Positions 31,514 through 41,339 of a stretch of DNA of 64,000 nucleotides are shown piece after piece. The notes under the pieces are model-generated. The model did not search any database, had not been told where the DNA came from, and worked only from the letters and a program-made list of their open reading frames with translations. Position 1 is the stretch's first letter. Every line of letters starts with the position of its first letter. Made by a program: the position numbers and the translations under genes. This DNA comes from Gigaspora margarita (Eukaryota > Glomeromycota > Glomeromycetes > Diversisporales > Gigasporaceae), in contig WTPW01000070.1 in the NCBI GenBank assembly GCA_009809945.1, forward strand, positions 184,236 to 248,235, given 5' to 3'.

Positions 31514-31596
31514 AAACATACTCCGAATTTACCACTAATTTAGAAATCCCCAGCAACACAAATCCGACCACACTGTGCAATACTATAGCCACTTGA

Positions 31597-31675
31597 CGAA
31601 ATGACGCAACTATATGTTGCGTCAGGTCACGTGAGTTGCGTCAGGCATCACTAGTCAACGCATAGGGCTAATGTT
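31597..31675. repeat. GACGCAACTATATG repeat, copy 2
   Basis: TGACGCAACTATATGTTGCG contains the palindrome CGCAACTATATGTTGCG and is followed by GCGTCAGGCATC and GGGCTAATGT. The same words are at 7560-7700. It lies right beyond the retroelement. Confidence 0.45.
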
Positions 31676-31779
31676 AGTAATTACAAAATAAATTATGAAT
31701 TAACTTATAATCCTGCATACAAAAAAATAATACAACAATAGAAATCCAAAAAAAAGTAAAAAAAAAAAAAATTAAAAAA

Positions 31780-33030
31780 GTTTCGGAGATTTCGCCATTT
31801 CGGTTTCGCCGGGTTTCGGAGGTTTCACCAGGTTTTGGAAGTTTCGCCCATTTCAGAAATTTCGGAAATTTTGGAAATTCGGATTTATTGCGCCTTTGGG
31901 AGCATTTCGGTTTCACCTTTCAGATTTTGGAAATTGATTTCACCCGAAACACTAGGTGACTTCCAGTTGATGAATTGATGATTGACGAAACCGCTGATGA
32001 ATTGACGAAACCGCTGATGAATTAACGAAACCTATGATGAATTGACAAAAATCTGATGAGTTATATTCATACAAGATAGAGTTAATTACCGTGTTTACAA
32101 AAATTTAGAAGTGGTTTACAAAATTCATCACGTGCTCCCACTAATTTTCAATCAGCTGTAATAACAATAACAATAAGAGCTAAAAAAAAAACGATGTTTT
32201 ACAGCTGATTTGAAATTAGTGGATACTTGAAAAATTTTCTTGTTTTTGAAACCTTTCGGTTTCGCCTTATGAACCATCTAACTCTTCGGAAGCCATGTCA
32301 CAATCTTCGGAACTTCGGTCCGATAATGGTGATGCAATTTCCGAAGTGTTAGATGACTCATAAGAGGTTTCAAAAATGAGAAAATTTTTCAAGTGTCCCA
32401 CTAATTTTCAAAGCAGCTGTAAAGAACAAGCGATAATGCATAATTAATAACAGCGATAGAGAATCAATATAGGTGCATAACAATATTATACATATTAAGA
32501 TACCCATTACATTCTCGCTATCCATTGTGATTTTACTTATTTACGAATAACAATAAATTAAATTTTGTAAATAAACAAAGCGCGTAAAGATAGAAATTTA
32601 GGGGGTGGGGTGTTAGTGTTGGAGACTGCAACGATAGATTGGTGCTCATTATATGTAAAATTTCATTCTCGCCATTTTTAATTAGTGCACCAAGGGAGTA
32701 TTTTCGCTTCTCTTCATTCTTTCGCACGTGTACAAATTTTGACTATTCCGGATCAACCCGACAACCTTAAAATTCTTTTGAAACAATTTAGGGTTAAGTG
32801 TATCCAAAGATCATTATATAGAAGCTTGTTGTTTAATTACTGGCTGAATCGATTGCCAATGTTTCAACAATCGTTAGAGGTTTCGTCATAGGTTTCATAG
32901 GTTTCGTCAATTCGTCATAAGTTTCATCAATTCGTCATAGATTTTGTCATTCGTCGGGGTTTTCGTCAGTCGTCAAGGTTTCGTCATGACAAAACCATGA
33001 CGAAACCTCGTCATCGCAAAAATAATTTCG
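31780..33030. mobile_element. Short-word repeat element(s), GGTTTCGTCAATTCGTCATA type
   Basis: 31780-31950 is a degenerate tandem of TTTCGGAGRTTTCRCC words. 31970-32060 is a tandem of GATGAATTGACGAAACCGCT (about four units). 32876-33020 carries the reverse complement (GGTTTCGTCAATTCGTCATA) in tandem. The two arrays face each other like subterminal repeats of one hAT-type element. Exact ends and a target duplication could not be fixed. No coding capacity. Confidence 0.6.
32195..32417. repeat. Foldback nested in the short-word element
   Basis: The left arm (TTTACAGCTGATTTGAAATT, then ACTTGAAAAATTTTCTTG) is the reverse complement of the right arm ending near 32417, with a CCGAAG-rich loop. A further copy of CCCACTAATTTTCAATCAGC lies at 32136-32156. 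Confidence 0.7.
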
Positions 33031-33540
33031 TCAGGCATCTTTTTCGTACTGTATCGTATCTTTTCAAAATTTCATATAATACAGTACTCTATATAAGTAT
33101 ATTTACATTAGATTAGCCTTATCCTTTATGTCTTTGTATTATTTGTACTAAATTTCACCATTTAATTAAGATATAAGTCGAATAGCGTAGTATCAATTTT
33201 AAAATGGCTATATATTCTGTCTCATTACATGTATTAATAACCGACTCTAATAAAGTTTGTTGTCTAGCCAATTCTTTTAAAGGCATAATAAAATCGAATC
33301 CCCATTGAATATTTATGCTGTACTTAAATAGAATTAACTATTTTATTGTTTCCTACTTCGTCTTTTTTTGATTGTGAATTGCCTATTTTATTACTATTTG
33401 AGTTCACGCGACATAGGCATATTTATATACTTATTTTTGCCCGTGCCATTTTCTAATAATTCTTTCCCTCTTTACCTTGTAATCAGAGTTGAGCCTGCAT
33501 CGTTGTACTCTACCACTCAATCAGATAGTAACAGCGTCAA
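33031..33540. other. Upstream DNA of the Sel1 pseudogene
   Basis: AT-rich, with no gene. Immediately before the pseudogene ATG the sequence AACAGCGTCAAA resembles AGCAACGGCATCAA before the ATG of the intact Sel1-kinase gene, so part of the promoter was duplicated too. Confidence 0.5.
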
Positions 33541-33541
33541 A

Positions 33542-33910
33542 ATGTCAATTTATAATAATCAATTTGTAAATCTGCCAGAAAAATCAATAATTTATGAGAT
33601 ATAATTCAAATAGCCAACGCCAATTTTATTTAGAAGATAATGAGTTACAGAAGAAATCTCTTAATTAAATTGTTAATGAGATGTGTAATTTGTATAATGA
33701 AGAAGGATTTAAAAAAGATTATACTAATTCAAATCTTAATTCATTAGGACAATTTTTTAATAAATAAAAGGCAAGCCAGATAATATTATCAATTTTTGCT
33801 TAAATGATCAAATCAATACTATGGTTCAGGTCATTCTTGCAAGTTATTATAATTTTAATAAATTGGCTGAAGAGAATGAACATAAGGCATTTATTTATTG
33901 TAACAAATGA
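33542..33910 (+). pseudogene. Sel1-protein pseudogene (partial copy of the gene at 34613-37144)
   Basis: The start MSIYNNQFVNLPEKS aligns with MSNCNNLFVNMPEKI of the intact gene. Later pieces (YLEDNELQ, IVNEMCNLYN, LNSLGQFFNK, NFCLNDQINTMVQ-like sequence, and NEHKAFIYC) follow the same order as the intact protein in changing frames. At least two frameshifts and several stops break it, and it ends in the first Sel1 repeat. No kinase part is visible. It lies head to head in inverted orientation with its paralogue, about 3.6 kb apart start to start. Confidence 0.8.
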
Positions 33911-34612
33911 AGCTAAGATCTTGAAATATTTTGATATTAAATTTTAAAAATTTTTGGGGCCATTTTTGTCAGCTTTTTTTTTTTTTTTTTGAGTAAGGTT
34001 AGTGTTTAAGGATAGCTTTATTAATAAAAAGTATAAGTAAATTTTAGTAGATATTATAGATTTAAATAGAGACCCACTAGAGACCCTCAATTAAACTTCA
34101 GCCCATCTCATTTTAACCGCCACATTTATTATCAAAGATCTGTTTTTAAATAAACTAGATCAACCGATTAAGTATAGTTAAAATTAGAAGCATTTACAAT
34201 ATTTGCTTTATATCAATTGCACAAATAAGAAGCATCTTTATTATTTATGTCGAGAAATAATCTGGATTCTAATCCCATAATTATAGTCATGATATTGTCA
34301 TATTCTCTACATGATACTAATCATACCGCATTAAACACAGCATTTATTACCATTTTTTATTAAACCGCAATAACAAAAATTCTATTTAATACTAAACAAT
34401 ATCGGACATGTTCTATAATAAACCATATTTTTACATAGATATGAATGAAAAATTTTAAGCTTTCAATCTATCATTATGGATATTTCTAAATGGTATGTAC
34501 TATTTTTACCATATCCTATATATTCTGGTCTAATTTTACGTGTTATAAAGATTAATATGATCTACTACTATATTTTTTTTGTTTCAAATAAAAACAACTT
34601 TATTAATTTAAT
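33911..34612. other. Intergenic DNA between Sel1 pseudogene and kinase gene
   Basis: AT-rich, with a T15 tract near 33968. It includes the 3' flank of the minus-strand kinase gene. No gene seen. Confidence 0.6.
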
Positions 34613-37144
34613 TTACGGTATTCTTAATTCATGTAATTTACTACCTATAAAAAAAATTTATCAAACAGCGTAAAATATAGAGTAATATAATTTATTAAAT
34701 AAAAAAATTTATAATTACCTTGATATTTATAACTACTATAATCTGATTCAATATCTATTTGTATACCTTTATTTTTTATATTTTGTAATTTTTTATCAGA
34801 TTCGGACAATTCTAATAAAATAGTTTCATCATACTGCCATTCTGCAAAAGTATCATAAATTTCTTTTGATGTTGGTCGTTTATTTGGATCCATGCTCCAA
34901 CATTTCTTCATTAAATCAGCATAGGATATTGCTGTATTTTCGTAAATATGTGGTCGTAAACCATTACATACTTGTAATTGGAATTGTAATTCTGATTTCT
35001 GTTCGAAAGAAACAGGTTTACCATATAGAATTTCCCACATGATTATACTAAATGAATAAATATCTGATTTTTTAGTACATTGATGTTTATTAAAAACTTC
35101 AGGAGCAAAATATGGCAAAATTCCATAAATTCCATCTGAATTTGATTTTGATGCAATATTAGCTGTTATAGAAAGTCCTAAATCAGCGATATATGCACTT
35201 TTTAAACTATTTAATAAAATATTTCCACTATGTAAATCACGATGAATAAGATCTTGAGAATGAATTATCAGAAGATCATATGAAATACATTGTAATAGAT
35301 TTAATTTATCTCTCCAATCCATTTGTGCTATGGCATGTAGATTTTTTCGCAAGCAACCTTCTAAAGCATATTCCATGACAAGAAAATAATCTTTAGAATC
35401 TTTATCTTTTGATACACCGAAACAACTTAAAAAAGTTGGATCTTTGAGGCCGATATCACAATATGCTTTTAACTTATTATTAAAGAAAATATATATTTAA
35501 ATTGTTAAATTTAACTATAATATGAATAATATAATTGTCAAAAATAATTAACAAAGATTATCTCTCTTATAAATTCTTTATAATCGTTATTTGATTCATG
35601 AAATAATTTAAGTGCAACATGTCTACTTACAGATTTATGTTTATCCAACCATTCAGCACTGTATACAGTTGCAAAGCCACCTCTACCTACCATTTTAAAA
35701 TTTTTAAATTCATCAAAAGAAATCCAAGATAACTGATATTTGCTTTCAATAAATATTTTTTTCAAATCATCTTCAATTTTTAAGTCATGTATGTATTCGT
35801 TTTTAGCTAATATTTATTTATAAATTTAATCAATGTTAGTGTTATATATGAATAAATTAATAACAATATCAGTTATAGCTTGTAATAGCTTAAATATAAT
35901 AGATAATACCTAAAGCTAAATAATATTCTCTTCTCCTGCAATCGGCAATTTAAATATATAAATATTGACGTTATTACAGTATTGTGATTTGATACTCTGT
36001 AGATAGGGTTGCAATGGGGCCGATAGAGTTCGATGGTTACACAAATGACTGAAAAACTAATATTCATTAACTCCATTCAGAGCTCCATTAGCTCCATTCG
36101 CAGTACCATTGCCAAACCTGCCTGGAGAATATCTATCGAATATCAAGATCAACTGTAATAAATTTTTTTAAGTCGAAATTTCACTTATGAAATAACTTTT
36201 TTAGCTTATCTGTTTGCCTAAACTTTATTTTAACGCTGATCTTAAACCAATATGTTTTTGATTTCAATTACATCTGATCTTACAATATATAATACTTCTG
36301 CTTGAATTTAAATTCAATTTAAAATTTACCTTTGATACCAGTATTTGGCTTTATCTAGATCTCTAATTACTCCAATTCCACATCGATAACATTCTGCAAC
36401 ACTTGACATTCCACTGGCGTGTCCAATTTCTGCTAATTTTAGATAATAAATAAATGCTTTATTTTCATCCTTTTCGATTCCGATTCCATATTGATAAAAA
36501 TTTCCAAGTTTATATGTTCCTCCAGCAAATCCCATCTCTGCAGCTTTTTGATAATAAATGAAGGCCTTATGTTCATCCTTTTCAACACCAATTCCAAAAT
36601 TATAACAATATCCAACACCAGCTGTTCCAATAGCGTCATTCATCTCTGCTGATTTTTGACAATAAACAAATGTCTTATGTTCATCTTTTTCAACTCCAAT
36701 TCCGGAAAAATAACAGGCTGCAATTTCATAAAATCCAAGAGCACATCCCATTCCTGCAGATTTTTGATAATAAATGAATGCCTTATTTTCATCTTTTTCA
36801 ATCCATTTACCAAAAAGATAACAACCTGCAAGAATAATTTGAACCATAGGATTGATTTGATCTTTTAAGCAAAAATTAATAATATCAACTGGGTTTTGCT
36901 TTTTCTTTATTAAAAAGTGTTCCAATATATCAAGAATTAATCCAGGATTTTGGTATTTAAATCTTTTTCCACTATATAGATTACAAAATTCTTTGACAAT
37001 TTCATTTATAAAATCCTGTGATAAATCTTGAACCTTGTTATCTTCTAAATACAATTGGGTATTAATGTTGGCTGCTTGAGTAATAACTAATGAACTGATG
37101 ATTTTTTCTGGCATATTTACAAATAGATTATTGCAATTTGACAT
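34613..37144 (-). CDS. Sel1-repeat protein kinase, five exons, 626 aa
   Basis: Proposed exons on the minus strand are 37144-36330, 35935-35910, 35806-35553, 35472-34719 and 34644-34613. All introns have GT-AG ends, phases agree and the total is 1881 bases including the stop. Residues about 95-271 hold four to five Sel1 repeats (for example YCYNFGIGVEKDEHKAFIYY), which form helical protein-binding solenoids. The kinase domain follows: glycine loop GRGGFATV, lysine in VALKLF, catalytic loop HRDLHSGN, ADLGLS in place of DFG, and FAPEVF. It matches the tyrosine-kinase-like signalling family expanded in Glomeromycotina, though Sel1 repeats usually follow the kinase there and here they precede it. 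Exon 2 is only 26 bases. The exon 3 donor is the least certain junction. Likely a cytoplasmic signalling protein. Confidence 0.8.
35910..35935 (-). other. 26-base micro-exon of the Sel1-kinase gene
   Basis: It is bounded by TTGCAG upstream and GTATTATC downstream and encodes RREYYLAL with split codons at both ends. Without it exon 1 joined to exon 3 would meet a stop at once. With it the frame is continuous. Confidence 0.65.
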
Positions 37145-37790
37145 TTGATGCCGTTGCTATTTGGTTTGGGCGAGCGAATTACAACGATCGCTTAAAAGGA
37201 AGGGATAGTTAGAAAATCGTATGAGAAAATTGTATTTGCATATATGTCTTTGTCACGAACTCAAGTGATGATATGACAAGGGAAGTTTATTTAAATAGAA
37301 AGAAATGGCTGAATTAATTTAACAATGGAGCATGAAGTATTATACAAATAAGTAAGAGAATATTAACGTCTAAGAAAAATAAAAAAAAAATTAGATAAAA
37401 AATAAAGCGTAAACATTCAGTGAGAATTTAATTATCATCATGTCTTTAAAACAATAAGGTCGTCAAAAGAACTTTATTTAAGTCAAATTCAAAAGTTGGT
37501 TTGAAAATGAGGAAATTCGACAGCGTGAACAACTTAAATTGATACATCTTCATTTAATGCTACACGACCTAAATCCAATTTAATATCGAAAATTTTGCAT
37601 AGTCGGGAACATTACCAAATAAGGTAGCTGCGCGATGTTGTCACGAAAATCAGATACGAATAGATTTATATTTAGATATGTAAATAAGTATGATGTTGAC
37701 GTTGTTATGCTCAATTTTATTATTTTTTTAGTTAGTGTTATTTTTTATCGTGTATTTCTTATTTTGGTATAGTTGTGGCGTGGTTGGGTG
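37145..37790. other. 5' flank of the Sel1-kinase gene
   Basis: AT-rich, with no gene. It should hold the promoter. A TATATGCAAATA element lies about 100 bases upstream of the ATG on the minus strand (near 37235-37246), but no box can be assigned firmly. Confidence 0.4.
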
Positions 37791-37793
37791 ATT

Positions 37794-37903
37794 AGATCTC
37801 CAAACGGGAGATCAAGTCTCCAATCGGGAGATCAAGTCTCCAATCGGGAGATCGAATCTCCAAACGGGAGATCAAGTCTCCAAACGACAGATTAAATCTC
37901 CCA
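37794..37903. repeat. Tandem 20-base palindromic repeats
   Basis: About five units of GGGAGATCAAGTCTCCAATC stand in tandem. Each unit contains the inverted pair GGAGAT and ATCTCC, so the array can fold as a row of hairpins. It is not a CRISPR array (no unique spacers, eukaryotic context). Confidence 0.9.
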
Positions 37904-38061
37904 ATCTAAGAACTAAAGCCACATACGAATTCAAAGATATATAAGGGTTTGGTTTCTGCTTAGGAGAGGAGGGAAGAGCAGTTATCGATTATAGATAGTA
38001 TTTAGTATTATTGTATTAATTCGATGTATTGATTTATTTTTATAAAGATAAACCTTATAAC

Positions 38062-39238
38062 CAGTGTTTAAAATTCAATGTTCTCATGGTTCTCAATGAA
38101 CATTTGAGTTTTTTTAAGAACATTGATATTTAAAAAAAGGTTCTCCTATTTGAGAACATTTTATCCTCTTGAAATGTTCTCTTTGAGAACATTTATAAAA
38201 TTTTTATGTTCTAGTTTTACTAATAAGAAAATATATTATATAAAATGTTTATTAATTTGATAATGTAATTTGATCATGACAAATTCTGTACATATGTATA
38301 TACTATGTATAGCACATATGTTTAAAGTTGTACAATATGGGTAACAAATAAATATTTAAGAAATAGCCTTTAAAGATTTTTAAAATAAAATATTCATTAG
38401 CCATGTAGTGTATTTGAGAGTATCATTATTGTGTAGACTTATATAGATGATTTGGGTCAAATAATATGCTAATACTAAGCAAGTAAAAAAAACACAAAGT
38501 ATTTGTTAGTACAAAGTTTAAATAGTTAAATAACAAAATAATTGGGATTTTAATTTATTGTATTAACCAATAGTAGTATTAGTAAAATATTATAGAAAGG
38601 CTTGTTTTACTATAAGCAAATATAAAAAGCTCTTGAAGTTTTAACAAAATTATTAAAAATTAAATTGTATAATACATTATGTTATGTTGAAAAAATACAA
38701 AGAATTATATACAAACTTTAAAAAATTATTAATAGATAAGCATGAACTTAGTGTATGAATTGTAAATATAGAATTTATTTTCAAATAAGTTATTATTCTA
38801 TTATTAACAATAGAATTCTTTATTAAAAATATTTTATTTACTATATTACACTATCAGAGCATAAGTTATTTATTTATAATCTATCTATTTTATTATTACA
38901 AGTTAGATATAACTTTAATTCACAATATGTTAAACTACAAGTGAGTAAATGCTATAAAAAAAAGCTTAATTTTCAATTAGCATACCAAGAATGGTGCAAA
39001 CTTGATCATAAAATTAATTATTATATTATTGATTTTATTAATTTGAATTAATTTTGTTGTAAATTAATAAATGATATATATCAATATTGTTTGAAGCTAA
39101 TATAAACATGAACATTCTTTAAAAATTAATGTTCAATATATTTAATATATAATGAACACTAAAAAGTTTTTGAGAACAATAAAAATTTAATTTATGCTCT
39201 TTTGAGAACATAACTTTCAATTTGAATTTTAAACACTG
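38062..39238. mobile_element. hAT-type non-autonomous element, CAGTGTTTAAAATT family
   Basis: Terminal inverted repeats CAGTGTTTAAAATTCAA are present at both ends, with an exact 8-bp duplication CTTATAAC (38054-38061 and 39239-39246). Subterminal regions repeat GTTCTC/GAGAAC words. The interior is AT-rich without a frame. It is related in design to the element at 58776-59512. Confidence 0.92.
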
Positions 39239-39246
39239 CTTATAAC

Positions 39247-40644
39247 CCGAAACTATGTGTGTTAGTTTATTGTTTTAAACCATTTACTTTTGTTCACGAT
39301 CAAACTAAACCGGCACAATTTCTTCAAGCTCTCCCAACCGATCGTAACAACGTTTATGCATATATGTATGACAAATTGAATAAGCAATTACATCAGCTCG
39401 GGTAGTGAAAGAGTAAACTGTTATAACGTCGTGCTCATATTTTACACTTATTCAAATAAATCAAATAGTATATCAAAATCGCTGATATTAAAATAAAGAA
39501 AATTTTGCTTGATAACAGTAATACGCAAATTAATAATAAATAAGACAAGTAAAAATCAGATATAAATCGTTATATATAACACACAGTTAATTATCCAATC
39601 TGATGCTTCATTTCTCATCAAACCATATCCATCATTGCACATTACAATCGCTCGTAATTAATTCGCTCAATACTTAATACAGCTGTATTATTAGTGGAAC
39701 TAGCATAAAAATTTATAATTGACTGAACTTTAAGCTTAAGCTTACTTATGTAGAAAATATTTTGTAGCAAATTCTTTATATCCAATATATTTTTGATAGA
39801 ACGATATTTAATGATTTCACCAATACAATATATAATTCTATTAATTTATTATAAAAATCAGCTTAATATAATGTTTCAAATTATAAAATTAATAAACAAT
39901 ATATATATAATGACCTAAATATATAATAAATTATTTTTAGAAAGAATTTTAGTGTAATACGTTACCTTGCTAATATTCTTTTCTTAATTCAATGCATATT
40001 AATTTACTACAATTTAAATCGTTAATTATGAAAATGCTGCTCAAATATTGTATATACTTGGCGATTTTATTATTCATATAGATACAAAGATATATAATAA
40101 ATACATCAAAATTATTTATCATTATCATAAATTTGTAAAGGTATAATCACGGATTGTGCAATTATATGTGATTCGTAAACATATTGTGTTATTAAGTAGC
40201 CGTCAATCGAAATTATTAAAATTAGTAACTAAAATATAATGCAGGGTTATGAGTAGACACAGTCTAATCAAAGGTATGTACTGTAGCGGTACACAATCTA
40301 GTATTAAAGGCTCTAATCGTTTATTCATTATTATAAGCGATGTATTGTATCTTATCATTCCTAAATTTATTAACGCCCTTAAACAACTCTTAAAATTGTG
40401 AAACGCGAATTTGATTACCTAATCTTTACAACCTATTTTTAACTAAACAAGTCAATAAAATGTTTCGCGAATTTGAAACTTGTTGCATAATGGTCTCAAG
40501 TTCAAAAACAAGTGTTCCGCAATAGATAAAAAGAAAACTAAAAAAATTAGTGAATATATTATGAGAATTGCTATTTTCACCATGGCTACACAAAAATTTT
40601 TATCTCTAGTTTTTAATCTTATTCTGCACGCTAATGTTGATTTG
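39247..40644. other. Intergenic DNA, no supported gene
   Basis: AT-rich. Overlapping open frames on both strands near 40452-40734 are about 73-84 aa and show no family features, so neither is called. Confidence 0.55.
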
Positions 40645-41172
40645 AAAAAAAGAGATTTTTGGCACCACATCAAAAAGGTCTATAATTATACAAAGCTTGT
40701 GAAAATCTTATCTTGCACCTCTACATGTTATTGATCTACGAAAAAGAGCAGTTTATGGTGCTACATTAAAAAAAGCCCATAGTTACATAAAATTTATAAT
40801 TTTAAAATATTTTGGCCTAAATTAACTTTAGGGTTTGGGCCTTTGTTATGGTAAGAGTTTGGGTCCCTGTTAGGGTTAAAATAAGAGTTTTTATATTATA
40901 TATATTTCATATAATGTTAAAAGTAGAAATTTTGTGCAACAATGGGTCCTTTTAATATAACACTTAAAAACTTCTCTTCTTTGCAAAACAACAATATGAA
41001 GGGCGCGGAATAAGATTTTTGCAAGTTCTGTATAACTATGAGCCTTTTTAATGTAGCACCAATAACTCTCCTTTTTTGCAAATCAACAACTTTTAGAGTA
41101 CAGGATAAGATTTTTGCAAGTTTTGTATAACAATGAGCCTTTTTAATATAGCTCCAAAAAAACTCTTCTTTT
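40645..41172. mobile_element. Foldback element with duplicated arms
   Basis: The right side holds two direct copies (about 95 bases each) ending GAGCCTTTTTAATGTAGCACC and GAGCCTTTTTAATATAGCTCC. The left side holds two diverged inverted copies (GGCACCACATCAAAAAGGTC, GGTGCTACATTAAAAAAAGC). The centre has telomere-like GGGTTTGGGCC and TTAGGGTT words. Ends abut the MITE at 41173. No coding capacity. Confidence 0.65.
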
Positions 41173-41331
41173 TAGGGTTTGGAACTGCCTAAGATTTTTC
41201 TTAATCATTTAATTGTTTAACTGTTTAACTGTTTAATTTTGCAAGTATAAAATAATTCTGCCCTATGACCAACATAATTCTGTTCAGAACTATAAAGCAA
41301 TTTCTAAATGGTTAAACAGTTCCAATCGCTA
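41173..41331. mobile_element. hAT-type MITE, TAGGGATTGGAACTGT family, copy 1
   Basis: Ends TAGGGTTTGGAACTGCC and, reverse-complemented, TAGCGATTGGAACTGTTT. Flanks CTTCTTTT and TTTCTTTT form an 8-bp duplication with one difference. The interior matches the copy at 60387-60516 (ATAATTCTGTTCAGAACTAT). Confidence 0.85.
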
Positions 41332-41339
41332 TTTCTTTT

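Larger units (their letters stand above)
8760..31560 (+). mobile_element. Large degraded virus-like retroelement with Merlin-type transposase
   Basis: All recognisable frames lie on the plus strand and are tightly packed. The plus strand is strongly A-rich, as in many reverse-transcribing elements, and the bias fades at about 8.76 and 31.56 kb, which sets approximate ends. The order is small membrane proteins, capsid-like region with CCHC knuckles, retropepsin-like protein, endonuclease IV-like protein, Ty3-type RT and RNase H, IS1595/Merlin-type DDE transposase, zinc proteins, small coiled-coil proteins, Nudix protein. No LTR or terminal inverted repeat was found. It is broken in at least about twenty places. 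Three later insertions sit at 23553-25766, 26207-26571 and 28154-28783. Frames up to 452 codons survive, which suggests middle age. The class is unknown to me. Confidence 0.75.

Noticed and set aside
8760-31560. Polinton/Maverick or giant-virus insertion
   Set aside because: Size and accessory genes recall them, but no protein-primed DNA polymerase, packaging ATPase or rve integrase was seen, whereas RT, RNase H and CCHC knuckles are present.
37794-37903. CRISPR-like regular repeats
   Set aside because: Units are contiguous without unique spacers, in a fungal nuclear context. It is a plain tandem repeat.
40452-40734. Overlapping 73- and 84-aa frames on opposite strands
   Set aside because: They lie partly in a foldback element and show no family signature.
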